Shown here: positions 12,293 through 22,944 of the stretch, one piece after another | How the letters are laid out: each line of letters starts with the position of its first letter | How positions within the stretch are numbered: position 1 is the first letter of the stretch | Source of the DNA: Pseudoscleropodium purum | Lineage: Eukaryota > Streptophyta > Bryopsida > Hypnales > Brachytheciaceae | Length of the DNA: 64,000 nt | Reading direction: 5' to 3' | NCBI GenBank assembly: GCA_963969395.1 | Contig: OZ017799.1 | Span: 5,520,501-5,584,500, forward strand | Made by a program: the position numbers and the translations under genes | Notes under the pieces: generated by a model | Databases searched by the model: none | What the model was told of the DNA's origin: nothing | The model's input: only the letters and a program-made list of their open reading frames with translations

Positions 12293-14110
12293 ATGGGGAA
12301 GGCTGCTGGGTCGGCGAACGTCGACCCCATGGGCAAGGTACTGACGCACTTTCTCGATTCCAAACAGTTTTTTTTTTTCTGTTTTGGCGATCGATTTCTG
12401 GTTCGAGTGTTTGCGTTTGATCTCTCTGATGTTGTGTAGGTTTAGTTTTCGAAGCTTTCATTTCTCTGTGGTGAAGCTCTCACAGTTGGAGAAAAATGAT
12501 GGACTCATTTGAAGCTTATTATTATATCTTGGATTTGTATGCATTGAGAGATGAGGCGGAGTGATTGGATGTATGTGTGTTTTAGGATATGTGTAGTTTT
12601 TTTATTAGATCTTTGAGTTGGTGTTCACAATGTCAAGAATCGTGACATTTAGGGTTCCTCTACTGCACTGAAGTATCCAAATCGATTGATGGTTCGGATT
12701 CGGATTCGGATTCGGATTTTATCAAATGTTTATAAAAGTTCAGATGGGATCTTGATATCTTGCCATTAATAGCGTGGAGCCCATACGAGCTCTGTGTGTG
12801 TGTGTGGGGTGGGGGGGGGGGGGGGGGGAGTGGACGACTGCTTGATAAAATTCGAGTGCAGCTTGGAGTCAATCTTGAGTAGCATGTCAGAATACAATGC
12901 TGATTCTGATTCTCAAAGCGAAAGCAGTATACTTATGTTTCGGTTTAGTTTGCAAAGCTTTCGTCTACTGTAGAGAAACTACCTCTAGGACACGGTGATG
13001 GTTTCATTTGCAGCTTAATATTGTTTTCTGGAGGTATTGTGTGCATTGAAAGTTGAGGCAGAAAGTGCGTGTGTGAGTGTGTGGGGTGCGGGGTGTGGTT
13101 TTTGCTTCTATGTGAGTGAGTCTTTTCGCTATCAATTTGTGACGTACATTCTTTAGAGGTTCACTGCTGCACTCAATATCCCTCGTCAGCAATTGTAACA
13201 TTCATTTTTCAGCTGCACCCAATCCATCTGATTCTATCAAATGGTTATAATGTTTATGTGTAGTTAGCAAGCTGGCTTGCGATCTTGCCATTAATAACAT
13301 AGCACATACGTGACTGCCCTAAAACTGTCTCCTTAAGCTTATTTGTGCATATATGCATTGAAAGCTATAATCAAAGTTTATTTTTTATTTTGAGGCAATC
13401 GAACATCTTGAATTTTTTTCGAGAATTTCTGTGATTTCTGTGAATTTTTAAAGATGCTTTTAAAGTGTCACATATGTGCAGCCTTGAACTCGAATTTGTC
13501 TTTGAGAAGACTTCTTTGACACAGGCTTCTTTTTCTAAAGGGTCGATTACTTTGCAATCATGCTGCGCTATGCGCGCTGTGTAAATTTAAAAAATTGCAC
13601 CATGACGGTTTTAGGTCATATTAGCACTTCAAATGTGCCATTACATGACATAATTGGGGAGGGTAATGGGATTGTGTATCTTTGCCTAATTCCAAATCTC
13701 TGACATAATTGGGGAGGGCAATGGGATTGGCTAGTATGGAAATAGGTAGTGCAACTTCCATAACTGAGTGTGATTTGAGAGTGTTGGATTGGGTATGTCT
13801 GTTTCTGAGGTTGTTGAGAGAACAGAGGATGTGGTATTTGCTATTAAAGAGGTATTATTGTATACCTGTACGCTTGGCTAACAAGTTGATTGTGGTGAAT
13901 CAGGGAGGTATCCAGAAGAGCACGGGCTTCAATCCAGGGCTAATTGTTCTGATTGTGGTGGTGGGAGCATTGTTGATTTTTGGTGTGGGCAACTTCTTGT
14001 TATATCAATATGCTCAGAAAAATGCCCCGCCTAAGAAAAAGAAGTTGGTGTCGAAGAAGAAACTGAAGAAGGAGAGGCTGAAAGGAGGCGTGCGTCCAGC
14101 CGGAGACTAA
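12293..14110 (+). CDS. S1FA: S1FA-like small DNA-binding/membrane protein
   Basis: There are two coding exons: 12293-12337 (15 codons, ends AAG|GTACTG, phase 0) and 13904-14110 (acceptor CAG at 13901-13903, stop TAA 14108-14110). Together they give 83 residues, within the usual 70-90 of the family. The conserved core [14 protein letters not shown] begins at about residue 21. A single hydrophobic segment spans roughly 28-52 and ends in LLYQYAQKN. It is followed by the diagnostic basic tail [20 protein letters not shown]1FA was described as a plant protein binding the negative S1F element of plastid ribosomal-protein promoters. The basic tail is taken as both nuclear signal and DNA-binding region, while the hydrophobic segment leaves its cellular location uncertain. 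I chose this start because it gives an in-phase splice and the short N-terminus typical of the family. The frame upstream of 13904 (from 13709) reads unrelated intron sequence. Intron 1 is 1566 bp and contains a tandem duplication. Confidence 0.9.
12693..12716 (+). repeat. (TTCGGA)4 hexamer repeat
   Basis: Four perfect TTCGGA units lie inside unit 1 of the S1FA intron duplication. They are absent from unit 2, so they expanded after the duplication. Confidence 0.9.
12793..12828 (+). repeat. (GT)n followed by an 18-base G run
   Basis: A GT dinucleotide tract runs into GGGGT and then 18 consecutive G (12811-12828). It lies on the sense strand of S1FA intron 1, so the pre-mRNA would carry the G run. 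Confidence 0.95.
13646..13727 (+). repeat. Short direct repeat, 55-bp spacing
   Basis: TGACATAATTGGGGAGGG followed by YAATGGGATTG occurs at 13646 and again at 13701, near the end of S1FA intron 1. Confidence 0.85.
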
Positions 14111-15995
14111 ATGGTCACAAGGCTTGTCTTATCTTTGTGAGAAGATATTGATGTTTTGGAAGGGAGGCCGAGACAAAAGGTTGAGCTATTGGCCAGTTCT
14201 TTGGTATTGTACTGTACATTGTCGTAATTGGTTTATTTTATTTTATTCTATTCCTAGCCAGCATTGGCTAGTTGGGTCTCTGAGCAGAGCATCTCTTTGG
14301 GTGTGAAAGACAGGCTGGTCTTAGGAGTTCCGAGTTTTGTATCCAAGAAGGGTATGTTGAATGAGAGGGTGTGAATTAATTTTTCCGTTCACTTTGCAGT
14401 GTAAGGTATCTTTCTGCACGTGTATGTTTGCATTGGAGAGGATGCGGCATACTCCACTGTTGCACAAGGTATGCCCATGCAAATGAAGGATTGTTGGCTA
14501 CTAAAGCTGAAAGACTGGATGCTCCAAATTGAATGGTTTAGAACTGCTATGATAACAGTTTATAGGAATTGACCAAACAAGCGATTGGAGATCTCAATAA
14601 ATTCATCACATCAGACGACTCGATAGAGCTTGCCTCCAGTCAGTTCTCAAAATTTGAATAAGGTTGAATGAAGAGAATTCAAGTGAGATGAAGGGATGCT
14701 ATAAGCATTGGAGCTTGGTTTCTGTTATTATACTAGGTGAATTGCTATTGGATCTTGTTGGCATGTATTTTTGAACAACATTTGAATAAACTATGATTTT
14801 TAAAGTGTTGAAAATAGGTGTATTCATAATTGACTTTAGGTTTTGATGTTCAAATTTATACTTTAGACAAGAATCTAGAATAGATAGTTATACAAACATA
14901 TCATAATGAAGGACAATTGTTTTGATTTAATGTTTAGACTTTCCATTGTTGTCAAAGTTGATTTGAATAATCTAATTAAGCTATATTACAATGGCTTGAG
15001 GAGTCTTTAAATTTTAAGCATTTGTGTATGAAGTCAACATGGGATGCCATTTTATACTTGCATTTATAGCCTTGTTTGTTCTTTGAAGTAATTAAAACTA
15101 TCCTTGATGTCTTTTTGAAAGTATGTTTCTAATCCTTTGACAAGCCAAACTTGCAAGTTGTTGAAGTGGAATTGTCATATCCTCTTTCTTTCATTGACAT
15201 TTGACATGTAAGATATTCCATGTACCATGAAGTAGGGTGTGCAAAAATTGCCTTTCATTTAAATGCACCTTCTACAACATGGGTAATATTGAGGTTTTCC
15301 AATGCCCTCAAATGCCTATTCCATATTGTGAACCAATCATTGTTGGCTAAAATAAAGAATAATAAATAAATAGCTCAAAATTTCAAATTTTCAAAATTAA
15401 AAATAAATTAAAAATAAATTAAAAATAAATAATTAATTAATTTAATATTATTATTTGACATGGCAATTATTGTACCATGGTAGATTGTTGAAATGGCCAA
15501 GTTCTAACTCTTTGATATCCTAGAGGAAGTCATGGTCTTATTAAGCAAGTAGATTTCATCTAATGAATTGGAATTTGGGATATTTTTGAGTTTCTATCAA
15601 TAATTTTCGTTGAATTCCCTTATTGAACCATTCTTCACATACCAAGTTTGGTTTTTTTCTCTATTTCTTACTCCAAATAGAATTTTTATAGATTTTTCCA
15701 CAAAAGTGTTCCAGTGTTTTCAAATTGCAAATTGTAGCAGGGTTTTTTCCTAATTCTACTAGCTAACAATGAACTAAATGGTGGTTCTCTATGAATATTG
15801 ATCATAATGCTAAAACAACCCCATGTTTTGGAAAAAAAATACCTATTCTTATCCTTGTATAGTGAAAGACTGCCATCTATCCTGAAATGGCCTCCATTTG
15901 ACATTACTTCTTGCATGAAATGTGCTGTACTTAGGATGCCTGTTTCAGTGGAAGTGTGTCCTCCAAAGAACCTGAAGAAGTCAAGCAAGTATACA
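14111..15995 (+). other. S1FA 3' UTR and following intergenic DNA
   Basis: The first 500-600 bases after the S1FA stop have mRNA-like composition and are probably 3' UTR. No polyadenylation site can be fixed. After about 14700 the sequence is AT-rich and gene-free. At 15380-15432 the block AAAAATAAATT repeats three times, followed by GACATGGCAATTATTGTACC, which resembles (inverted) a block at about 17348-17376. Confidence 0.45.
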
Positions 15996-15999
15996 CTAA

Positions 16000-16636
16000 C
16001 CCCTAAATGCCCAAGGCCTGTTTTGAGCCTCTAATAATTTGCTCTAAATTGAACAAAAAGCCAACATTTTGATAAGTTGTGTCAAATTTTTTTGAATTGT
16101 AACTATACAAATTCAAACTAGACATGTTAGAGATCACATAAGAAGAAAAAACAAAACAATATCACTTATAAATTGTTAGATTATAACGTTTGACCATGAG
16201 GATGTTAAAACTATGAAAAAGTTTCAATTCACTTTTCACAAGTTAAACCTAAAAATTTGGTGACCAAAAAAATATGAGGTTAAAGGACCTAACATGAGTA
16301 ACCTCAACCAATTTATGGCTTCTCAAAATCTACTCTACAATTTTTTTAAATGCATTTTGAATGTGATTTTTTCTTCAAGTCTTAATGTATTTGAGGCTCA
16401 TTTACAAGAGCTCTCAACACTATGGGAAGTCAAGATTGCAATAGGTACCCTTGCACAAAATTTTGAATAGAAAAATAACTATCATTTATTTTCAAAATCG
16501 AATTTTTGATGCTAAAACTAGACTTCAAGAAGAATCTTTCAAAAATAGAAATTATTAAAAATAGAAATTTGGTTTGGTTTTATTTAACTTCAAAATATTG
16601 TCGACACCATATTTTGGTGCCTTAGGCATTTAGGGG
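16000..16636 (+). mobile_element. Family A TTAA element, copy 2
   Basis: 637 bp, starting CCCCTAAATGCCCAAGGC and ending GCCTTAGGCATTTAGGGG. The ends are imperfect inverted repeats of about 18 bp. The right flank is TTAA (16637-16640) and the left flank is CTAA (15996-15999), one base away. There is no transposase. Among the copies it is the best full-length example for defining the family boundaries. Confidence 0.85.
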
Positions 16637-16875
16637 TTAATGCTACGGGTCTCATTACAATTTGTTAAAGGAGAACCACCTATAGGAGATTACTTATTTA
16701 AGTGATTCTACACATAATGTGGAGCAGTATTAATACAATGCAAATTTTTCCCAAGTAGAAAGATAGAAATTGTGAGGACTACAAATTTTTTGATAATTTT
16801 TTTTTTGGAATTGAAATTTCTAAGTATGAATTTAGGAAGTTTGAAGTTGGTCCAAACCCATAATCAATGTCTTAA

Positions 16876-18074
16876 CTCTTAAAATTCCATGACTTTGTTT
16901 TCACCATAAACGTTAGAAAATTGCCATTTCTAGTACAAGTATCAAATTTTTGAATTTTTTTTTTTTTTTGATATATGTAATTATAGGATCCTATAGTCTG
17001 CTAACTTGAAAACATAAGGTAAGAATTTTAAACATTTCCACTATGTAGATTGTAAGATGTAAGCATTCAAATTCACTAAAATCATTTTTTCTTCCTTACA
17101 AAAACAAGGATAGTTGTACTTCACAAACTCACTTTTCTATAAATAAAAAAAGGTCCAAAATGGTGGTGCTTTTTTGGGTTCTTTTTCCTAGACAACTAAG
17201 ACAAGTAGGCCACATGCTTGAAAAATTTACATCATTTGAAATTGTACAACATTTAGGAAAAATCATTAGAGGGTTTTCAACAACTTTGGAGGGTTGCAAG
17301 TTCCCTGATATGCCAGCATTAGGGGAACAACCTCGCAGCTGCTATCTGATGTGGCATGGTAACTGCCATATCACCAATTTTTTTAAATTAAAAAAAACTA
17401 CTTTTATTTCCATTCTAAATTTTTAATTTTTAATTTTTTTTTCAAAAATAGTAAAACTGAAAGCGGGAACAAGGTTGGGAGAACAAACTTGAAATGGCCC
17501 TTTCCGCCCCCAAAAATCTTCTAATGATAGTAGGTAGGTAGTAATAGAGATTGATTGAAAACACTAAATTGGTAAGAATTTAATTATGGAATAAAAAAAT
17601 ACCAATCCCAAAGTTGCAATGTTATAAAAAAGAATCTACATATTATGATTTTATTTTTTTCTAAATTTTTTGAAAATTGATTAAGATAAAGGACTTAAAA
17701 GTTTATTTTAGAATAGAGAATCCATAAATACCAACAAACAAAAAATCTTCATAACTTTTGACTCATTGATCAAAATGGAATGATTCAAAGCTTTATACGT
17801 ACATATAACTTTAAAAAAACAATTTCAAATTTTTGTTTCTTCAAAAAGTGATTTTTTTATATCTCCCAAATTGCCCATTTATCAAAAAAAAGTAACATAC
17901 TAGGCCATAACTTTTGATTCTTATTTCCAGATGTCATTAAATTTAGTGCACATGAAAAATATTCCTTGTCCACAGTTTCTATTAAAGTTTTAGCTTAAAA
18001 TTTACAAATTCTCATTCACAACAACTTGCCCAAATTTTCTATACAATCCAAAAATGCATTCTAATCCTTTAGGT
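16876..18074 (+). mobile_element. Family B TTAA element, copy 2, with insertion
   Basis: Homologous to 18917-19841 but about 270 bp longer. The extra DNA lies at about 17268-17520 (AGAGGGTTTTCAACAACTTT to CCAAAAATCTTCTAAT) and interrupts a block that is continuous in the other copies. TTAA stands at 16872-16875 and the element begins CTCTTAAAATTCC. The right end reads CCTTTAGGTG|TTAG, a decayed form of the consensus. Confidence 0.65.
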
Positions 18075-18362
18075 GTTAGGAATGTTCTATAACCACTCAT
18101 TCAAAGACTACTTTGGCTCTCAAAACCAAAAACATGTGTCATGACATTGATGGTCAAAAAAAGTCCAAAATCAAGAATTGATGGTTATAAATTAGTCATA
18201 GCTTCAATTGAATTTTCCAAATACCTATAGATTGCCAATAGGGTCTTTGTTGATAATGGGTGGCTTTACCCACCCTAGAGAAAAGATTCTAGTATACATT
18301 CCTATTTACCATAAGCCTCTTCTATACAAACACACAAACATCAAGTTCATAATGTAACTTAA

Positions 18363-18592
18363 TTTTGTAAGGTTGGCACAAACACTAAGTGTCTGATGGA
18401 TGATAGAGAATTCTCCAGTATAGAACAGAAGTGCAACTATTCATCTTCAGACTTTTGTTGTGAGAAGGGAACATCTTCTATACTAGTTTGACTTCCAATG
18501 AATACTTTTTTCATTTTTTTAAGCAATTGATTTCATTTTCACTGTATTAGAAAATGATGATTTTTTTAGGAGACCAACCCATCCTTACAGGG
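18363..18592 (-). mobile_element. Family C TTAA element (230 bp)
   Basis: Flanked by TTAA at 18359-18362 and 18593-18596. The right end CATCCTTACAGGG|TTAA is the reverse complement of the left end of the copies near 63.5-63.9 kb (TTAA|CCTTGTAAGGACG). The interior carries the family blocks GTGCAACTATTCATCTTCA and AAAATGATGATTT. It is non-coding. Confidence 0.75.
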
Positions 18593-18916
18593 TTAAGTTT
18601 GGATCGTGCAAACAAGTGGGAGCTGCAGGGAACATGAAAAGCTCATACAAATTAATGAAAAGCATAACTTAGAATACATGACATGTTGCACAACTGCAGA
18701 TATCATGCCTCACCACCAAACATGACTGAGGGCACACTTTCATGTGCGGGCAAAGTCAGCAAAGGTCCAAGGTAATAAATTTATGGGAGTTTGTAACGTT
18801 TTTGTTGACGATGACGATGGATGCCATTGGTATGCACTTCTTCTCTATAAATTTTAAATAGAAGGGTAACAAGTGAAGGAGTAAGGTAGGAGGCTGTAAA
18901 ATGGAATGGGCATTAA

Positions 18917-19841
18917 CCCCTAAAAGTCCATGGTTATATTTTCATCGGAAATACTCAAAAATTGCCATTTCTAGTACAAGTATTAAATTTTTGAAAAAAA
19001 TAATTCTTTGACATATGTAACCGTAGGATCTTGTAGTACATAGTATCAAAAACATGTGGTGAGAATTTCAGAAAATTCCACCATGTAGATTGTAAGATAT
19101 CAACATTCAAATTTACCAAAACCATTTTTTCGACCCTGCGAAAAACCGAGCAACTGCACTTCACAAGCTCACTTTTCTATGAAAAAATGACCAAAATGGT
19201 GGTGCTTCTTTGGATTCTTTTTCCTAGACAAGTTGGCTACATGCTTGAAAATTTTCAGATCATTTGAAATTATACAACATATAGGAAAAACATAGTAAGT
19301 AAGTAGAAGTAGAAAATGATTCTAAATACTATTTTATTAAGAATTTGAATATGAAATTGAAAAATGCTAATTCCAATGGTTGAAATGTTGTAATAAATAA
19401 TTTACATCCTAGGTGTTTAATTTATCAAAAAGAATTGAAAACTGGGTAAGATAAAGGATTTCAAAGTTTATTTTAGAGGAAGGAGTCCATAATTGCCCTC
19501 AAACAAAAAATCCTCATAACTTTTGACTCATTGATCAAAATGGAATGATTCAAAACTTTCTTTGTACATATAAGTCTAGAAAACCAATTTCAAATTTTTT
19601 GTTTATGAAAAAAGTGATTCTTTTTAATCTGCCCAAACTGCCCAATTACAAAGAAAAGTAACATATTAGGCTATAACTTTTGACTCCTATTTTCAAATGT
19701 CATGAAATTTGTTGCATATGAAAGATATTCCTTTTCCACACCTTCTATTAAAATTTCAGCCTAAAAAATGAAAATTTTTGGTCACAATGGCTTGCCCAAA
19801 ATTTCTATACAACCTAAAAATGCAGTCCGGTCCTTTAGGGG
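18917..19841 (+). mobile_element. Family B TTAA element, intact copy 3
   Basis: 925 bp bounded by TTAA on both sides (18913-18916 and 19842-19845). The ends are CCCCTAAAAGTCC and GGTCCTTTAGGGG, an inverted repeat of about 13 bp with one difference. This is the cleanest example in the window of a TTAA|CCCC...GGGG|TTAA element. It contains only short random open frames. Confidence 0.85.
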
Positions 19842-19845
19842 TTAA

Positions 19846-21240
19846 AAATGGACCCTATAAATGGCTATGAAATGGACATGAGTTGGTTCTGAAATTGATC
19901 AATTTAGTCATTGAATGAATTAAGGAAAAAAGCATAATTATTTGCAAGGGCTAATCATTTTCTTTTCTTTCTCCATTTTTATTTAGAATTGCAAGTGAAC
20001 CTTTTATGGAAGCCTAGGGGAACAAATAGGGACCTATGACCCAACTCATTTGAAAATTTAAAAGTAATTCAAAAAAGCTTAGAAAAATACAAAACTATTT
20101 GGGTTAGATTCCTCAAATATGTTTCTTTGTTTAAAAAATGAGCTAATATTATTCCCATCTAGTGAAATACACAAAAAAAGGCGGACCAGCCCTTAGATGT
20201 GCCATTTATGAGCTTCCTACCTTAGGATTGCCTCAATAACCCTTAATGCAGGTAGGAACCACATTGTGGTCTATTGTTTTTGTGTTCCTTCATTGCAAGG
20301 TTGAATACATAAAAATCTTTCACAATTCTCTCCTTACTAAAAAATTATGCATATTTCAAGTTATGCACCTCTATCTTTCTTGCGAGGCTTAAAAGAAATA
20401 GTTAAATCTATATGACATGCTATGCTATAATAGATGCCACTTGTATTTTTAGATCATCTTTGTATGGTTACTATATGAACAAGGGCAACTTCCTTTAGGA
20501 GGTAAAATAACCTCAAGTGTGCTAATTTATAGAATGTGATGCTATACTATCTTTATTAGAGTATTATGGGCAGAATTATTTATTATCCAAATTGGGCTTA
20601 AGGTACACAATGAAAAGCTCTATACAATACCTTTCCAATCAAAGTTCCATTACTAAAGTTGACGAAGTTTTCAATCAACCCAAAATCCTTGAATCATGTA
20701 CATCTTCATATCATGAATCATATTGCTTGTTTTTCTTTTCCTAATTTATCACACCTTCATGTGTAAAGTTGGAAAATGCTTAGTTTTCTACAATAGTGTA
20801 TTTGAGACCAAGTTGAAACATATTCGCAACTTCTAAAGAGTGAAAATTCATCATCAATACTCTCTAAATATCAACACCTAAGAAAAACCACCATGGACGT
20901 TCAAAGAAGATATAAAAAAAACATGTTGAAGCCATTGAGAGATTTGATTGACCAAATGTCATGACATAAATTTACCATTTGTGCTCTCATTACATCTATT
21001 TGATGATAAATTATTGTACTTGATTTAGAAGCAATTCGACTGTCAATTACTGGATAGGTATTCTTATCCTCACAACTTACACTTCCATAGGCCTTTCTTA
21101 CATCCATGCATAAAATTTTACATTATTCCTTCATTCAAATTTAAAACAATGTTTTAGTAATTGCATTAAGTAATAATAATAGGTGATTGATATGAATCCT
21201 ATCATACTTTGGAGGACAAAAAGTGTTTGATGAACGACTT
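19846..21240. other. Intergenic, nothing recognised
   Basis: AT-rich sequence without recognisable genes or clear repeats. Confidence 0.45.
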
Positions 21241-21245
21241 TCAAG

Positions 21246-21348
21246 TTTTTTGGAGTGCAATGTACTTTGATAAGTGTGATTTGACAAAACAAAATTTATA
21301 GAGGTTTTAGCACATCACACTTATAAAGTACATTGCACTTTAAAAAAT
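21246..21348. repeat. Inverted repeat (hairpin)
   Basis: The left arm TGGAGTGCAATGTACTTTGA plus TAAGTGTGATTTG pairs with the right arm CACATCACACTTATAAAGTA plus CATTGCACTTTA. The arms are about 37 bp with a loop near 25 bp. It lies inside a longer repeat-like block that shares its outer parts with the elements at 21.6-22.0 and 27.3-27.7 kb. Confidence 0.8.
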
Positions 21349-21594
21349 CTATAATTTTTGTCTTTTATCTAGCTTTTGAAGCTATTCATTTTTATTGTTC
21401 AATGTTTAAATTTGACTTCTCTTGTACCTATTCAAAGTACTTTGGAATGTGCTTCCAATGATAACAATTTAAAGTTCTAATTATAAACTAATGAAACGTT
21501 AATAATTTATTGAAGGTGAATGCATTGAGGAGTGAAGTGAGTTTGTGCATTGGTATATTGTCCCTCCAAATGTATCTTTAGCTTTTGACTCATA

Positions 21595-21985
21595 TATAAT
21601 TAGAAGTTGATATTGTCTATTGTTGAAAGCGCATTCAAAAGTTCTTTGAATAGATTTTAGAAAATTCAAATTGAGACATTAGATAACTACTTAACAAGTA
21701 ATCTAAAAGTAAAAAATTATAGAGACTTTGGCAATTTACACTTTCCAAAGCAAAATTTGGCCATTGACACTCTAAATATAATGTGCAACTGTCCAAATTT
21801 TTCTTTTTTAAGTGTAGATTGCCAAAGCCTATATAATTTTATACTTTTAACTTGCTTGTGAAGTGGTTGTCCAAAGTCTAAATTTGAATTTTTTTTTATG
21901 CCTGTTCAAAGTACTTTTAGATGCACTTCTAACAATAGTTATTTCAGATTTTAATTATATACAAGTCGAAAACCAGAGATACATT
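21595..21985. mobile_element. Foldback element, diverged copy
   Basis: It follows the same order of blocks as 27295-27713: CAAATTGAGACATTAGATAAC, TTATAGAGACTTTGGCAATT, CCAAAGCAAAATTTGGCCAT, then the inverted arm with GATTGCCAAAGCCTATATAA and GTGGTTGTCCAAAGTCTAAA. The arms still pair in part. Confidence 0.6.
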
Positions 21986-21989
21986 TGGG

Positions 21990-22812
21990 GAATGCTAGCA
22001 TGTGAGTATAAAATCTATGAACCCATGAGCCTAAGAGTTTATATTATAGACTCTTTTCATTTTATAATATACTTATGTTATAAACACCTCCAAATGATTC
22101 TATGTACTGTACATACCCAAAACTAGGTTCAAAGTTCATGTTTGTGTACTTGTGGTCATGCACTAAGGGAGCTGATCCATTTCCAACTACTCAAGCAATT
22201 ACAAGCATGTGGACTACAAATTTCCTAAGTATAGAAATTTTTCCTAATTTAGAAATAGAGTTTGGAAAGATTATACAATTTTTCAGAATTTTTTGAATTC
22301 AAAATATAATTATCATAAATGTTTTAGCTAAACTGCACGACCTATACTGATCATATAGACTTTTCTATTTCCATCCATGGGCTAATTGTAGAATCAACCA
22401 AGGGTTCGTTGCAATATTGAGAACCTGACTACTAATGATAATGCGCCACAACTACTTTGGGAACCACACCACAACTTCACATAAAGAGATCAGTCTATAG
22501 GTTGGAAATGGGGGAGGTGATCAGAAATGGGTCTGCTCTTGTAGCCTCTTTGAGATACATTTGGAGGACCAATATACCGCTGGGACTGAAGATGCCCACT
22601 GAGGATGCCCTTATAACACCAAGTGCAAGCATAACCTTCAATAATGTTCTGGTTCCTGCAGAGGTTGTGTAATGAATCCCTGACACTGTTCCTGACCGGG
22701 ATTGTTATTATTGAGATTGCTCCTGTAAGCCTCATCAGTCGTCACCCCCGGAGCCTCTCTTCTCGCCATCGCCGATTCTAACTCATTGCCATCAAGCTTC
22801 ACCCCTTGAAGC
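21990..22812. other. Upstream region of the membrane-protein gene
   Basis: The AT-rich part ends near 22350. From about 22440 the GC content rises and both strands carry open frames of 60-80 codons (for example 22457-22672 plus and 22850-22638 minus). None matches a family I know. It may be promoter or 5' UTR of the gene starting at 22945, or a decayed gene piece. Confidence 0.35.
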
Positions 22813-22849
22813 TTGCCGTCGTTCACACAATCCTCTGGTAGTTTCCGCA

Positions 22850-22906
22850 ATGGGGCTTCACCTGTGATCCACCCCCTTCATCTTCATGTTTTGTGCCCTG
22901 CATTGA
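22850..22906 (+). promoter_or_regulatory. Two short upstream ORFs
   Basis: ATG 22850 opens a five-codon frame with stop TGA 22865-22867. ATG 22886 opens a six-codon frame with stop TGA 22904-22906. Both lie out of frame within 95 bases of the ATG at 22945, so they could dampen its translation if the leader is transcribed from here. Confidence 0.4.
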
Positions 22907-22944
22907 TTGATTGCTGCACCTCGGTTGGGTCGCCAGCCAGAGCT

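Larger units (their letters stand above)
12385..13315 (+). repeat. Tandem duplication inside S1FA intron 1
   Basis: Unit 1 (about 12385-12800) and unit 2 (about 12900-13315) share blocks in the same order: GGTTTAGTTT, AAGCTTTC, GATGG..TCATTTG.AGCTTA, TGCATTGA, a GT-rich tract, CTACTGCACT, GATT.TATCAAATG.TTATAA and ATCTTGCCATTAATA. The period is roughly 515 bp. Divergence is high, so the duplication is old. The same unit is also found at 6030-6345. Confidence 0.75.

Noticed and set aside
12883..12924. Alternative S1FA first exon starting ATGTCAGAATACAATGC
   Set aside because: Its only nearby donor would leave phase 1, while exon 2 needs phase 0.
13709..13903. Extended S1FA N-terminus from an ATG at 13709
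   Set aside because: The extra 65 residues look unlike S1FA and lie upstream of a good CAG acceptor. Exon 12293-12337 gives an in-phase short N-terminus instead.
18913..19845. Interstitial telomere repeat
   Set aside because: CCCTAAA/TTTAGGG occurs only once at each element end. There is no tandem array.
22638..22850. Divergent minus-strand gene upstream of the membrane-protein gene
   Set aside because: The 70-codon frame looks plausible, but it lacks a donor site that leads into any further exon and matches no family I know.
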